Assembly (NCBI RefSeq): GCF_000520975.1
Contig: NZ_JACB01000052.1
Span: 1 to 64,000, forward strand
Length of the DNA: 64,000 nt
Direction: 5' to 3'
DNA from: Aquimarina megaterium XH134
Lineage (GTDB): Bacteria; Bacteroidota; Bacteroidia; Flavobacteriales; Flavobacteriaceae
Under the pieces are notes generated by a model. That model did not search any database and was not told the DNA's origin. It saw nothing but the letters and a program-made list of their open reading frames with translations. This document shows, piece after piece, positions 26,717 to 35,820 of this stretch (positions are counted from its first letter, which is position 1; the number at the start of each line of letters is the position of its first letter). Made by a program: the position numbers and the translations under genes.

Positions 26717-26965
26717 ATGGATAAAGAAGTTATTATTGAAAAGATAAACGACTTTCTTATTGATGAGTTTGAAGTAGAAGGGGAAAATATTTCTCCAGAA
26801 GCAAACTTAAAAGAGACTCTTGAGCTAGATAGCTTAGATTTTGTTGATCTTGTAGTAGCTGTAGAATCCAATTTTGGTGTAAAATTAATAGGCGAAGATT
26901 TTATAAATGTTGTAACACTTCAAAATTTTTACGATCTTATAGAGAATAAAATAAAATCGCTATAA
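26717..26965 (+). CDS. Acyl carrier protein 1 of the pigment cluster
   Basis: The 82-residue protein is an acyl carrier protein. The phosphopantetheine attachment Ser lies in L-E-L-D-S-L-D-F-V-D-L, and the flanking helices are acidic. It is 3 bp after a ketosynthase and 6 bp before an acyltransferase, which suggests that it carries the growing aryl polyene or resorcinol precursor. It needs a phosphopantetheinyl transferase, none of which is visible in the window. Confidence 0.92.
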   Translation: MDKEVIIEKINDFLIDEFEVEGENISPEANLKETLELDSLDFVDLVVAVESNFGVKLIGEDFINVVTLQNFYDLIENKIKSL

Positions 26966-26971
26966 ACATAT

Positions 26972-27856
26972 ATGACTACTGAATGGAAAGGAAAGTCCAG
27001 AGGTACAGTATTTGGGTATAAAATATTTGTTTTCTTTATTAAGAAAGTTGGCTTAGGCTCTGCCTATTTTATTTTATACTTTGTTGCTGCATATTTTTGT
27101 TTTTTTGCCTTATCTAGTAGTAGATCTATATATTACTATTTAAATAAGAGACTTAAATACCCTAGATTTAAGAGTATTTTAAAAATATTCCAAAGCTATT
27201 ATGTTTTTGGGCAGACCATTATTGATAAAGTAGCGATATCGTCAGGCCTTAGAGACAAATTTACTTATGAGTTTGATGGTGTAGAACTCATAAACGAAAC
27301 CCTAAAGGAAAAAAAAGGAGGTATTCTTATTAGTGCACATCTTGGTAATTTTGAGATTGCTGAACATTTTTTTGGTGAGTTAGAAGAAAATGCTGCGATT
27401 AGTCTTTTAACTACAGACATAGAACATACTGCAATTAAGAATTACCTTGATAGCGTTACCTCTAAATCTAATATTAAATTTATTTTCATCAAAGAAGATC
27501 TTTCTCATATCTTTCAAATTAATGCTGCTTTGGCTAGAAATGAAATTGTATGCATTACAGGAGATCGTTATTTTGAAGGTTCTAAATATTTAACGCAAGA
27601 TTTATTGGGGCAAGAAGCCAAGTTCCCTTCTGGGCCTTTTATGCTAGCCTCTAGATTAAAAGTACCTGTACTTTTTGTGTATGTTATGAAAGAAACGAAT
27701 ACACATTACCACCTTTATGCCAGAAAAGCTAAAGCAAAACATAGGGATGCCAAAGAGTTACTAAAAGAATACACAGAAAGCTTAAAATGGATGTTAGACA
27801 AATATCCATTACAATGGTTTAACTATTTCGACTTTTGGAATGTAAATAATAAGTAA
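26972..27856 (+). CDS. LpxL/HtrB-like acyltransferase
   Basis: The 294-residue membrane-associated acyltransferase has an N-terminal hydrophobic segment (about 25-50). It also has the family H-x4-D/E motif as S-A-H-L-G-N-F-E near 112-119 and an R-Y-F-E-G segment. It would transfer an acyl chain from ACP to an acceptor. In aryl polyene clusters such enzymes are thought to attach the polyene to a lipid or to the resorcinol. Which acceptor is used here is not known. Confidence 0.82.
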   Translation: MTTEWKGKSRGTVFGYKIFVFFIKKVGLGSAYFILYFVAAYFCFFALSSSRSIYYYLNKRLKYPRFKSILKIFQSYYVFGQTIIDKVAISSGLRDKFTYEFDGVELINETLKEKKGGILISAHLGNFEIAEHFFGELEENAAISLLTTDIEHTAIKNYLDSVTSKSNIKFIFIKEDLSHIFQINAALARNEIVCITGDRYFEGSKYLTQDLLGQEAKFPSGPFMLASRLKVPVLFVYVMKETNTHYHLYARKAKAKHRDAKELLKEYTESLKWMLDKYPLQWFNYFDFWNVNNK

Positions 27857-27857
27857 A

Positions 27858-28787
27858 ATGAAGCATGTTTTAGCTATACATTATTCGCAGTCTGGACAGT
27901 TGACAGAAATTGTCAACAACATAGTTAATCCTATGGACTCTTCTGAAGAAATAAAGGTAACCCATCACAAAATTGAAATGGAAAAACCTTACCCTTTTCC
28001 GTGGAATAGAAAAGCTTTTTTTGGCGTTTTCCCAGAAGCATTTCTTCAGATACCAGAAAAAATTAAACCAATTCCTTCAGAAATAACAAATCAAAAATAT
28101 GATTTAGTATTACTTGGCTATCAAGTCTGGTATCTAACACCTTCTATTCCTATTAATTCTTTTTTAAAGTCAGAAAGTGCAAAAAAAATACTGGATAACA
28201 CACCTGTGATTACCGTAATTGGATGTAGAAATATGTGGATTAAGGCGCAAGAAAAAATGAAGATCCTTCTAGCATCTTGTAATGCAAAACTGGTAGGAAA
28301 CATTGTCTTGGCAGATAGACACATTAATCACATAAGTGTAATAACCATAAAACACTGGATGTTTAAAGGAAAAAAAAGTCGGTTTTTAGGTTTTTTTCCT
28401 AAACCAGGGGTTTCTGATAAAGACATAAAGAATGTAGTGAAATTTGCTCCACCTATAAAAGATGCATTGCTCACTAGTAATTTTTCAGAATTACAAAAAA
28501 AATTGGTACAATTAGGTGCAGTAAAAATTAAATCATTTTTAGTTTTAGTAGACAAGCGAGGCAATATTATATTTTCAAAATTAGCCAACTTAGCTTACAA
28601 AAAAGGAAAAACAAGTAAGACAGGGCGTAAAAATCTTCTTGTTTTTTTTAATTATTACTTGTTATTTGCAATTTGGATTATAGCACCACTAGTTTTTATT
28701 GTATTTTTGACTGCTTATATTTTTATGTATAAAAAAATTAGCAGAGAAAAAAAATATTATTCATCTGTTGATACAAAAAATAATTAA
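27858..28787 (+). CDS. darA: Dialkylresorcinol condensing enzyme DarA
   Basis: DarA condenses two acyl-derived precursors into the six-membered ring that becomes dialkylresorcinol. The 309-residue protein begins with a flavodoxin-like fold (V-L-A-I-H-Y-S-Q-S-G-Q-L-T near residue 4), typical of the DarA family. It has a basic middle region and one or two C-terminal hydrophobic helices (about 262-295) that should anchor it to the inner membrane. It ends at the first base of the darB start codon. The pairing with a KAS III-like gene immediately downstream is the diagnostic darA-darB arrangement. Confidence 0.88.
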   Translation: MKHVLAIHYSQSGQLTEIVNNIVNPMDSSEEIKVTHHKIEMEKPYPFPWNRKAFFGVFPEAFLQIPEKIKPIPSEITNQKYDLVLLGYQVWYLTPSIPINSFLKSESAKKILDNTPVITVIGCRNMWIKAQEKMKILLASCNAKLVGNIVLADRHINHISVITIKHWMFKGKKSRFLGFFPKPGVSDKDIKNVVKFAPPIKDALLTSNFSELQKKLVQLGAVKIKSFLVLVDKRGNIIFSKLANLAYKKGKTSKTGRKNLLVFFNYYLLFAIWIIAPLVFIVFLTAYIFMYKKISREKKYYSSVDTKNN

Positions 28788-29923
28788 TGAAAGACGTATA
28801 CATTACCAGAATATCAAAGTTTTTACCTAACGACCCAATCGACAATGATCAGATGGAAGAGAGATTAGGCATCATAGATGGAAAAGTATCAAAAGGCCGA
28901 AGAATTGTTTTACGAAATAATCAAATAAAAACCAGATATTATGCAATTGATAATGATGGAAATATAACACACAATAATGCACAGCTTACTAAAGAAGCTA
29001 TAGAGCTTTTGTGTGACGAAAGTTTTACTACAGAAAATATTGAATTATTATCTTGTGGTACAGGGAGTCCTGATCAAATACTACCATCACATGCTGCAAT
29101 GGTTCATGGGTTTTTAAAAAACGGAAATGTAGAAATTAACTCCCCTTCGGGTGCCTGTTGCTCTGGTATGAGTGCTTTAAAATTTGGTTATCTAGCAATT
29201 AAATCAGGACAAAATACTAATGCCGTTTGCACAGGATCTGAACGAGCATCTTCGTGGATGAAATCAGATGTTTTTAAAAACGAAATAGAGCATCTAAAAA
29301 AATTAGAAGAAACACCAATTCTAGCTTTTAATAAGGACTTCTTACGTTGGATGTTATCTGATGGTGCTGGAGCCTTTCTTTTAGAAGATCAACCTAATGG
29401 TAATCTTCCTTTAAAGATTGAATGGATGGATGCTTATTCTTATGCACATGAGATAGAAGCATGCATGTATGCAGGAGGAGATAAACTAGAAAATGGAGAA
29501 CTTAAACCATGGAGCGAGTACCCATCAGAAGAATGGGCACAAAAATCTTTATTTGCGATAAAGCAAGATGTTAAATTGTTATCTGAAAATATTCTAAAAA
29601 AGGCTGTAGAAACCTTAGTTAAAGTATTTGAAAAACATGATGATATTAAACCAGAAGACATAACATATTATTTACCACATATTTCTTCATACTATTTTAA
29701 AGATGACTTATATGAAGCCATGAAAAACAGAGGTGTAGAAATACCTTGGGAAAATTGGTTTATCAATTTAAGTACAGTAGGAAATGTTGGCGCTGGTTCT
29801 ATTTATATTGTGCTAGAAGAATTAGTAAATACTGGAAAATTAAAAAAAGGAAATAAAATTTTACTTTCTGTACCAGAAAGCTCCCGTTTTTCATATTCGG
29901 TGGCGCTTTTAACCGTTTGCTAA
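28787..29923 (+). CDS. darB: 3-oxoacyl-ACP synthase III-like enzyme DarB
   Basis: DarB is the KAS III homologue that works with DarA in dialkylresorcinol formation. The 378-residue product has the active-site region P-S-G-A-C-C-S-G, where C124 or C125 is the nucleophile. It also has a catalytic His candidate in Y-L-P-H-I-S-S-Y near 298 and an N-L-S-T-V-G-N-V-G-A-G-S segment near 330 carrying the catalytic Asn. It overlaps darA by one base. Together they mark the dialkylresorcinol half of a flexirubin-type pigment. Confidence 0.9.
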   Translation: MKDVYITRISKFLPNDPIDNDQMEERLGIIDGKVSKGRRIVLRNNQIKTRYYAIDNDGNITHNNAQLTKEAIELLCDESFTTENIELLSCGTGSPDQILPSHAAMVHGFLKNGNVEINSPSGACCSGMSALKFGYLAIKSGQNTNAVCTGSERASSWMKSDVFKNEIEHLKKLEETPILAFNKDFLRWMLSDGAGAFLLEDQPNGNLPLKIEWMDAYSYAHEIEACMYAGGDKLENGELKPWSEYPSEEWAQKSLFAIKQDVKLLSENILKKAVETLVKVFEKHDDIKPEDITYYLPHISSYYFKDDLYEAMKNRGVEIPWENWFINLSTVGNVGAGSIYIVLEELVNTGKLKKGNKILLSVPESSRFSYSVALLTVC

Positions 29924-29924
29924 A

Positions 29925-30356
29925 ATGAAAAACACAAAATTTCCTATTAGAAATATTAAACACTTAATACCTCAAAAAGAACCTTTTGAGATGGTAGATA
30001 CTTTGCTGGGTTTTTCAGAGACAAGTGTTGCATCCTCTTTTAAAATTACAGAAAACAACCTTTTTCTAAAAGATAATTTATTTTTAGAACCTGGAATTAT
30101 AGAAAATATGGCACAAACTGTGGCATTACATACAGGTTACGATTATTTTCTTAAAAACGAACCTGCTCCTACAGGCTATATTGGGTCAATAAAAAAAGTA
30201 GAAGTTTTTTATCTTCCAAAAATAAATGAGACTATAACTACCAAGGCCGAAATTTTACACGAATTTATGGGAGTTACCATGGTTAAAATCGAAGTATTTA
30301 ACGCCAAAAAAGAAGTAATTGCTTCTGGGCAAATGAAAACAGTTATTGCTAGTTAA
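29925..30356 (+). CDS. Hot-dog dehydratase-like protein lacking the catalytic His
   Basis: The 143-residue protein aligns with FabZ-type 3-hydroxyacyl-ACP dehydratases. The catalytic P-H-R-x-P-F signature reads P-Q-K-E-P-F, so His is replaced by Q17, while the Glu (E60 in P-G-I-I-E-N-M-A-Q) is kept. It is therefore probably not an active dehydratase alone. It overlaps the next hot-dog gene by one base, and that gene has the intact His. The two could form a heterodimer, as ApeI and ApeP do in proteobacterial aryl polyene synthesis. Confidence 0.8.
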   Translation: MKNTKFPIRNIKHLIPQKEPFEMVDTLLGFSETSVASSFKITENNLFLKDNLFLEPGIIENMAQTVALHTGYDYFLKNEPAPTGYIGSIKKVEVFYLPKINETITTKAEILHEFMGVTMVKIEVFNAKKEVIASGQMKTVIAS

Positions 30357-30811
30357 TGGATAAAGTCAAAACATTAGATATTGCTAAATTCCTGCCACAC
30401 CGAACTCCTTTTTTAATGGTAGACAAAGTGTTATCTATTGACGACGAACATGTAGCAACTTCGTTTACTATAAAATCAGACTGCATTTTTGTTAGCGATA
30501 CTATTTTTAACGAAATTGGTATGGTAGAGAATGCCGCTCAAACCTGTTCTTCGATCGTTGGTAAAAGTTATTTTGAAGACGATGACCTAGAAGGTGAAGG
30601 CACAAAACTTATTGGTTTTATTAGCGCAATAAAAAAAGTACAAGTGTATAGTTGTCCTACCGTAGGAGAGACAATAGTCTCTAAAGCTGTTTTAAAATCC
30701 CGATTTGACACTGAGCAATATAGCATGTGTACATTAGAGTGCACCATTCATGAAGCAGATAAAGAATTATTATCTTGTGAAATGAATTTATTTATTCAAG
30801 AAATGAAATAG
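30356..30811 (+). CDS. Hot-dog 3-hydroxyacyl-ACP dehydratase, catalytic pair intact
   Basis: The 151-residue FabZ-like protein has the canonical L-P-H-R-T-P-F-L-M-V-D segment with H15, and E58 in G-M-V-E-N-A-A-Q. It is the only one of three hot-dog proteins in the cluster that keeps both residues. It would dehydrate 3-hydroxyacyl-ACP intermediates to build the conjugated polyene. The one-base overlap with the preceding hot-dog gene supports complex formation. Confidence 0.85.
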   Translation: MDKVKTLDIAKFLPHRTPFLMVDKVLSIDDEHVATSFTIKSDCIFVSDTIFNEIGMVENAAQTCSSIVGKSYFEDDDLEGEGTKLIGFISAIKKVQVYSCPTVGETIVSKAVLKSRFDTEQYSMCTLECTIHEADKELLSCEMNLFIQEMK

Positions 30812-30818
30812 GTGTACT

Positions 30819-31226
30819 ATGAAAAAAAGTGAAGTTCCACAAGATAAAGGTAGTTTAAAGTCTGCAAATTTTAAAGAACTATGTTATGCTGTTAATGAAA
30901 ATGGAGAGTATACAACTGCAGGTAGTAGTGGGTGGACTCCTAAGACCATTGCATTAAACAATGCACTGCAGGAAATAAACGAACGTGTAGAAAAAGCTAA
31001 AATTAAAGTTTTAAATAACCAGACAAGCCCTATAGAATATTATATGGAGCTACATAAAATGGATGTTACTATTTTAGCTAGTTATGTCGGTCTATGGAAA
31101 TGGCGCGTTAAAAGACACTTTAAACCAAAAGTGTTTCAAAAACTATCTCAAAAAAAATTACAAAAATACGCTGACGTTTTCGAAATCACAGTTGATCAAT
31201 TAAAACACATTGAACATGGAAATTAA
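30819..31226 (+). CDS. Conserved small protein of the pigment cluster, HTH-like C-terminus
   Basis: I do not recognise the family of this 135-residue protein. The N-terminal third is polar. The C-terminal part (about 75-132) has helices resembling an XRE-like fold: D-V-T-I-L-A-S-Y-V-G-L, W-R-V-K-R-H and L-Q-K-Y-A-D-V-F-E-I-T. It could therefore bind DNA or mediate protein contact. It overlaps the BtrH-like gene by 11 bases, which suggests that the two work together. No signal peptide or membrane segment is present. Confidence 0.6.
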   Translation: MKKSEVPQDKGSLKSANFKELCYAVNENGEYTTAGSSGWTPKTIALNNALQEINERVEKAKIKVLNNQTSPIEYYMELHKMDVTILASYVGLWKWRVKRHFKPKVFQKLSQKKLQKYADVFEITVDQLKHIEHGN

Positions 31227-32211
31227 CTTTACGCATCATCAATCTGCACACTGCGAAAATGGTGTTGTGTCTAATTTAATGAAACATAATGGCTTCAATG
31301 TTAGCGAACCCATGGTCTTTGGTATTGGATCTGGTTTATTGTTTTGTTACATCCCATTTTTGATGGTAAATCATGCCCCTGCTCTAACTTATAGAGCAAT
31401 GCCTGGCTTTATCTTTAAGCGATTTGCAAAAAGAGTCGGCATAAAAATAAAACGAGAAAAATTTAAAAACCCTCAGAATGCTAAAGCACGTTTAGATGAA
31501 AATCTTAACAAAAATAATCCTGTAGGGCTTCAAGTTGGGGTATATAATCTAGTGTATTTTCCTGATGAATATCGTTTTCATTTTAACGCTCACAACTTAG
31601 TTGTTTACGGAAAAAAAGAAGATTCGTATTTAATCAGCGATCCAGTAATGGAAACTGTTACAACTTTAACAGCAAAAGAGCTAGAAAAAGTACGTTTTGC
31701 AAAAGGTGCTTTTGCTCCCAAAGGACATATGTATTACCCTATCGATTTCCCTAAGGAGTTAGCTTTAGAAAAAGCTATAGTAAAAGGAATTAAACAAACC
31801 TGTAGAGAAATGCTTGCTCCAGTACCTATAGTTGGAGTTAAAGGAATTCGAACGGTGGCTAAATTAATTCGCAAATGGCCAAAAAAGAAAGGTACAAAAG
31901 TGGCCAATCACTATTTAGGACAAGTGGTTAGAATGCAAGAAGAAATAGGAACCGGAGGCGGTGGTTTTAGGTATATCTATGCTGCATTCTTACAAGAAGC
32001 CGGTAAAGTATTAAAGAATGATACATTAATCGAGTTGTCTACAGAAATGACTTCAATTGGTGATTCGTGGAGGGATTTTGCTTTAGATGCTTCTCGTATA
32101 TATAAAAACCGAAGCGCAAAAGATGATGCATATAACGATGTTGCCATGCAACTAGAAGATATAGCAAATCGAGAAGAAGTTTTCTTTAAAAAATTAAAGA
32201 AAGCGATTTAA
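31216..32211 (+). CDS. BtrH N-terminal domain (cysteine acyltransferase/peptidase-like) protein
   Basis: The 331-residue protein carries a BtrH N-terminal domain followed by a DUF4872-like C-terminal half. A papain-like triad can be read: Cys in H-x-S-A-H-C-E-N-G near residue 13, His in F-N-A-H-N-L-V-V near 126, and Asp in L-I-S-D-P-V near 141. In butirosin synthesis BtrH moves an acyl group from a carrier protein to an amine, so this one could release or transfer an ACP-bound chain. The frame is open 2 codons further to a TTG; the ATG at 31216 is preferred. It precedes an ABC exporter, as BtrH-like genes often do. Confidence 0.78.
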   Translation: MEINFTHHQSAHCENGVVSNLMKHNGFNVSEPMVFGIGSGLLFCYIPFLMVNHAPALTYRAMPGFIFKRFAKRVGIKIKREKFKNPQNAKARLDENLNKNNPVGLQVGVYNLVYFPDEYRFHFNAHNLVVYGKKEDSYLISDPVMETVTTLTAKELEKVRFAKGAFAPKGHMYYPIDFPKELALEKAIVKGIKQTCREMLAPVPIVGVKGIRTVAKLIRKWPKKKGTKVANHYLGQVVRMQEEIGTGGGGFRYIYAAFLQEAGKVLKNDTLIELSTEMTSIGDSWRDFALDASRIYKNRSAKDDAYNDVAMQLEDIANREEVFFKKLKKAI

Positions 32212-32224
32212 CAGCAAAAAAAGC

Positions 32225-32965
32225 ATGATTAAAATTGAACAATTATCTAAAAAATATAAAGGTGCAGATGCATATTCTGTATCAGATTTAGATTTGTTTA
32301 TCGATGAAAAAGAAATTTTTGGATTACTTGGTCCAAATGGAGCCGGAAAAACTACACTAATTTCGTTGTTATGCTCTTTAATAAAACCTACATCAGGATC
32401 ATTTACTATAGACGGTTTAACGTATAAAAACCCTAATCAATTAAAACAATTAATTGGTATCGTACCACAAGAATATGCTTTATACCCTTCGTTGACTGCT
32501 AATGAAAATCTTAAGTATTTTGGCAGTATGTATGGTTTAAAAGGGCAGCTACTAAAATCTAAAATAAGTCAGGCCATTGAAACATTGGGTTTATCAAAGT
32601 TTGCGAATAAAAAAGTGAATACGTTTTCTGGAGGAATGAAACGTCGTATTAATTTAATCGCTAGTATATTACACGAACCCAAAGTATTATTTTTAGACGA
32701 ACCAACTGTTGGGGTAGATGTGCAATCCAAAAATGTAATCATAAAATATTTACAACTGTTAAATAAAAAAGGAACTACGATTATTTATACATCACATCAT
32801 TTAAATGAAGCTGAAGATTTTTGTACCAAAGTAGCTATTATAGATCATGGAAAAATAATATCTCAAGGACAACCACAAGAATTAATTTCTAATCAAGAAA
32901 ATGCAAATAACCTTGAAGATGTATTTTTAGCCTTAACCGGGAAAGCATTAAGAGATCATGCATAA
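32225..32965 (+). CDS. ABC transporter ATP-binding protein
   Basis: The 246-residue ATPase has Walker A G-P-N-G-A-G-K-T near 38-45, the Q-loop P-Q-E-Y, signature F-S-G-G-M-K-R-R near 137-144, Walker B V-L-F-L-D-E-P-T, and the H-loop T-S-H-H. It belongs to the ABC-2 or DrrA-like exporter group. It overlaps the permease gene by 8 bases and together they form one exporter, probably for the pigment or a precursor. Confidence 0.93.
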   Translation: MIKIEQLSKKYKGADAYSVSDLDLFIDEKEIFGLLGPNGAGKTTLISLLCSLIKPTSGSFTIDGLTYKNPNQLKQLIGIVPQEYALYPSLTANENLKYFGSMYGLKGQLLKSKISQAIETLGLSKFANKKVNTFSGGMKRRINLIASILHEPKVLFLDEPTVGVDVQSKNVIIKYLQLLNKKGTTIIYTSHHLNEAEDFCTKVAIIDHGKIISQGQPQELISNQENANNLEDVFLALTGKALRDHA

Positions 32966-34226
32966 ATTATGGGCTTCTACATATAAAGAGTTTTTATTGC
33001 TTACCAGGGATATTGGAGGTATTTCTATTTTATTTGTAATGCCAATTGTATTAATCATTACGATAACAATAATTCAAGACAGCAGCTTTAAAACGATTAG
33101 TGATACTAAAATCCCAATACTTCTTGTAAATAATGATAGTGGTCATGTTTCTGAAACTATAATTAGCAGCTTAACAGAGTCCAATACTTTTCAGGTCATT
33201 CAAAAAGATAGTGAGCAAGAAGCCAGGGATCAGGTATTTAAAGGAAATTATCAACTAGCCATAATCATTCCAGAAAAGTTATCATCAGACTTAGAGAAAA
33301 AAATCAATCAGAATGTAGAAGGTATTTTATCAAAGTTTGGTCTAGAAGAAGAAAAAGAAGTTGAACCAGAAGAAACTATTTTAAACAAAGAGGTTAGGCT
33401 ATATTTTGACCCGGCAACTCAACTAACTTTTAAAAGTTCTGTAAAAAATGGTATTGATAAAATGATTTCTAAAATAGAAACACAATCTATATACAAAGCT
33501 TTTCGTGAACAAGTTGCAGAAGACGATACCGAGGTTATTTTTGAGACAGACAATTTTATCAGCTTTAAAGAAATAGTCCCAAAACAAGGAGACAAAGAGA
33601 TTATTCCGAATTCTGCACAGCATAATGTACCTGCCTGGACATTATTTGCTATCTTTTTTATTATAGTACCTCTATCTATAAATATTGTAAAAGAAAAAAA
33701 CCAGGGAACTTTTGTACGATTAAGAACAAACCCTGTATCCTATGCAATAGTATTAGGAGGAAAAACTACGGTATATCTGGTTGTTTGTCTCATACAATTT
33801 ACTTTAATGTTAGCCATAGGGGTGTTTTTATTTCCTAAACTAGGTTTACCAACATTAGATGTATCTGGAAGAATAGTAAACCTATTTATTGTAGCTTTTT
33901 TTGCGGGCTTGGCTGCAATAGGACTAGGATTATTATTAGGAACCATTGCAAAAACGCAAGAACAATCTGCTCCGTTTGGAGCAACTTTTGTGGTTATTCT
34001 AGCTGCTTTAGGAGGTGTTTGGGTACCTGTTTTTGTGATGCCAAAATTCATGCAGTTGTTGTCAAATATTTCGCCAATGAATTGGGGTTTAAATGCCTTC
34101 TATGATGTATTTTTGCGAAACGCCAGCTTTATAGAAATTGTTCCAGAAATAATATTACTTTTATTATTTTTTATAATAACAGCTTTAATTTCTATTGTTT
34201 ATAATGAAAAGAAAAATGCAGTCTAA
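32958..34226 (+). CDS. ABC-2 type transporter permease
   Basis: The 422-residue membrane protein has one N-terminal helix (about 20-38), a large periplasmic loop (about 40-220, Glu-rich near 135), and a C-terminal bundle of five helices (about 225-415). That is the topology of ABC-2 exporters of the YhhJ/NodJ type. It overlaps the ATPase gene upstream and the thioesterase gene downstream, which confirms membership in the operon. The substrate is not readable from sequence. Confidence 0.9.
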   Translation: MHKLWASTYKEFLLLTRDIGGISILFVMPIVLIITITIIQDSSFKTISDTKIPILLVNNDSGHVSETIISSLTESNTFQVIQKDSEQEARDQVFKGNYQLAIIIPEKLSSDLEKKINQNVEGILSKFGLEEEKEVEPEETILNKEVRLYFDPATQLTFKSSVKNGIDKMISKIETQSIYKAFREQVAEDDTEVIFETDNFISFKEIVPKQGDKEIIPNSAQHNVPAWTLFAIFFIIVPLSINIVKEKNQGTFVRLRTNPVSYAIVLGGKTTVYLVVCLIQFTLMLAIGVFLFPKLGLPTLDVSGRIVNLFIVAFFAGLAAIGLGLLLGTIAKTQEQSAPFGATFVVILAALGGVWVPVFVMPKFMQLLSNISPMNWGLNAFYDVFLRNASFIEIVPEIILLLLFFIITALISIVYNEKKNAV

Positions 34227-34665
34227 AAATAACAAAGAAATAAGTTTTACCAGTCAGGTTAGAGTACGTTTTGTAGAAACTGATCCTTTAGGAATTGTTT
34301 GGCATGGTAATTATATTCAATATTTTGAAGATGGTAGGGAAGCTTTTGGAAGACATCATGGTATTTCTTATTTAGATCAAAAAAAATTTGGTTATGCAAC
34401 ACCAATCGTAAAATCTAGTACAGAACATAAACTACCTTTACGATACGGAGATATTGCTACCATAAAAACAATTTATGTAGATAGTCCTGCTGCTAAAATG
34501 ATTTTTAGATATGAAATTTACAACCAAAATCATAAATTAGTCTGCACAGGAGAAACCGTACAAGTATTTGTTGAAGATATAGGAAATGGTGACTTATCAC
34601 TAACAATTCCACCTTTCTTTATCAAATGGAAACAAAAAGAGGGCCTTATAAAATTGGATGAGTAA
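34204..34665 (+). CDS. Acyl-CoA/ACP thioesterase, 4HBT hot-dog family
   Basis: The product of about 153 residues is a 4-hydroxybenzoyl-CoA thioesterase-like hot-dog enzyme. The conserved V-R-F-V-E-T-D-P-L-G-I-V-W-H-G-N-Y segment contains the catalytic Asp. It would release an acyl group from ACP or CoA, as ApeF does in aryl polyene clusters. The start is uncertain: ATG 34204 or 34216 are both inside the end of the permease gene, and a TTG at 34195 also opens the frame. It overlaps the next ketosynthase by 8 bases. Confidence 0.85.
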   Translation: MKRKMQSKNNKEISFTSQVRVRFVETDPLGIVWHGNYIQYFEDGREAFGRHHGISYLDQKKFGYATPIVKSSTEHKLPLRYGDIATIKTIYVDSPAAKMIFRYEIYNQNHKLVCTGETVQVFVEDIGNGDLSLTIPPFFIKWKQKEGLIKLDE

Positions 34666-35803
34666 GATTTACGCTTCATATAATAATATAATATCATCGC
34701 TTGGCTTTGACAGCGAGACTGTTGTACAGAATATTCATAACGAGAATTCGGGCTTACGACTTGTTGATGACAAAAATCTATTACCCAGTCCATTTTATTC
34801 TTCAATTATAAACACCGAAGATTTAGCTGCTAGTTTTAAGCAATTAAATAATGAAGGGCAGTTCACCCGTTTAGAACAAATGATGATTTCTTCATTAAGC
34901 CAGGTTATCAAAGCATCTAAAACCCCCTTAACAAATCGTGTTGGACTTATCATATCTACAACCAAAGGCAATATCGATATCTTAAATAAAAACAATGGAT
35001 TTCAAAAAGAGCGAGCTTATTTAAGCACTCTAGGAAAAGTAATTAAAGAAACTTTAGGTTTTAAGAATGATGCTATTGTTGTTTCTAATGCATGTGTTTC
35101 CGGAATCTTATCTATTGCCATTGCAAAACGCTATATTAACCATGGCACCTATGATGATGTTTTTATTGTTAGCGGAGATATGGTAAGTGAATTTATAGTA
35201 ACCGGTTTCAATTCGTTTCAAGCACTAAGTGATGAGCCTTGTAAGCCTTATGATAAAGATAGAAAAGGGGTTAATATCGGAGAAGTTGCTGCCAGTATTT
35301 TAATTACTAATACTAAAAAAAGATTATCAAAAGAAGCCGTTGTTATTTTGGGTGAAGGCTCGTGTAACGATGCGAATCATATTTCTGGACCTTCCCGAAC
35401 TGGTGAAGGTTTGTATCGAAGTGTACAATCTGCTTTTAAAGAAGGGAATGTTACTCATACCGACATTGATTACATTTCGGCCCATGGAACAGCAACACTA
35501 TTTAATGATGAAACAGAATCAATTGCATTTAACAGACTTAATTTAGGTAAAGTACCTTTAAATAGTTTAAAAGGCTATTTTGGTCATACATTGGGAGCCT
35601 CGGGATTAGTTGAAACTATTGTAGGAATGTATTCATTGCAAAAGAATACGCTATACACCTCATTAGGTTTTAAAGAACCCGGTACTTCAAAGCCTTTAAA
35701 TATTATTACAAAAACCACCTCAAAACAATTAGATATTTTCCTAAAAACCGCCTCTGGATTTGGAGGCTGTAATACAGCAGTTGTATTCCAAAAAATAAAA
35801 TAA
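34658..35803 (+). CDS. Beta-ketoacyl-ACP synthase, short active type
   Basis: The 381-residue ketosynthase is slightly short but keeps the whole active site: C146 in S-N-A-C-V-S-G, H276 in S-A-H-G-T-A-T, and K305/H310 in K-G-Y-F-G-H-T-L-G-A-S-G. The N-terminus lacks the usual R-R-V-V-I-T-G-x-G strand and reads M-S-K-I-Y-A-S-Y. It overlaps the thioesterase gene. It may initiate or extend the aryl polyene chain. Confidence 0.9.
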   Translation: MSKIYASYNNIISSLGFDSETVVQNIHNENSGLRLVDDKNLLPSPFYSSIINTEDLAASFKQLNNEGQFTRLEQMMISSLSQVIKASKTPLTNRVGLIISTTKGNIDILNKNNGFQKERAYLSTLGKVIKETLGFKNDAIVVSNACVSGILSIAIAKRYINHGTYDDVFIVSGDMVSEFIVTGFNSFQALSDEPCKPYDKDRKGVNIGEVAASILITNTKKRLSKEAVVILGEGSCNDANHISGPSRTGEGLYRSVQSAFKEGNVTHTDIDYISAHGTATLFNDETESIAFNRLNLGKVPLNSLKGYFGHTLGASGLVETIVGMYSLQKNTLYTSLGFKEPGTSKPLNIITKTTSKQLDIFLKTASGFGGCNTAVVFQKIK

Positions 35804-35820
35804 CTTATATTTATAAACGT

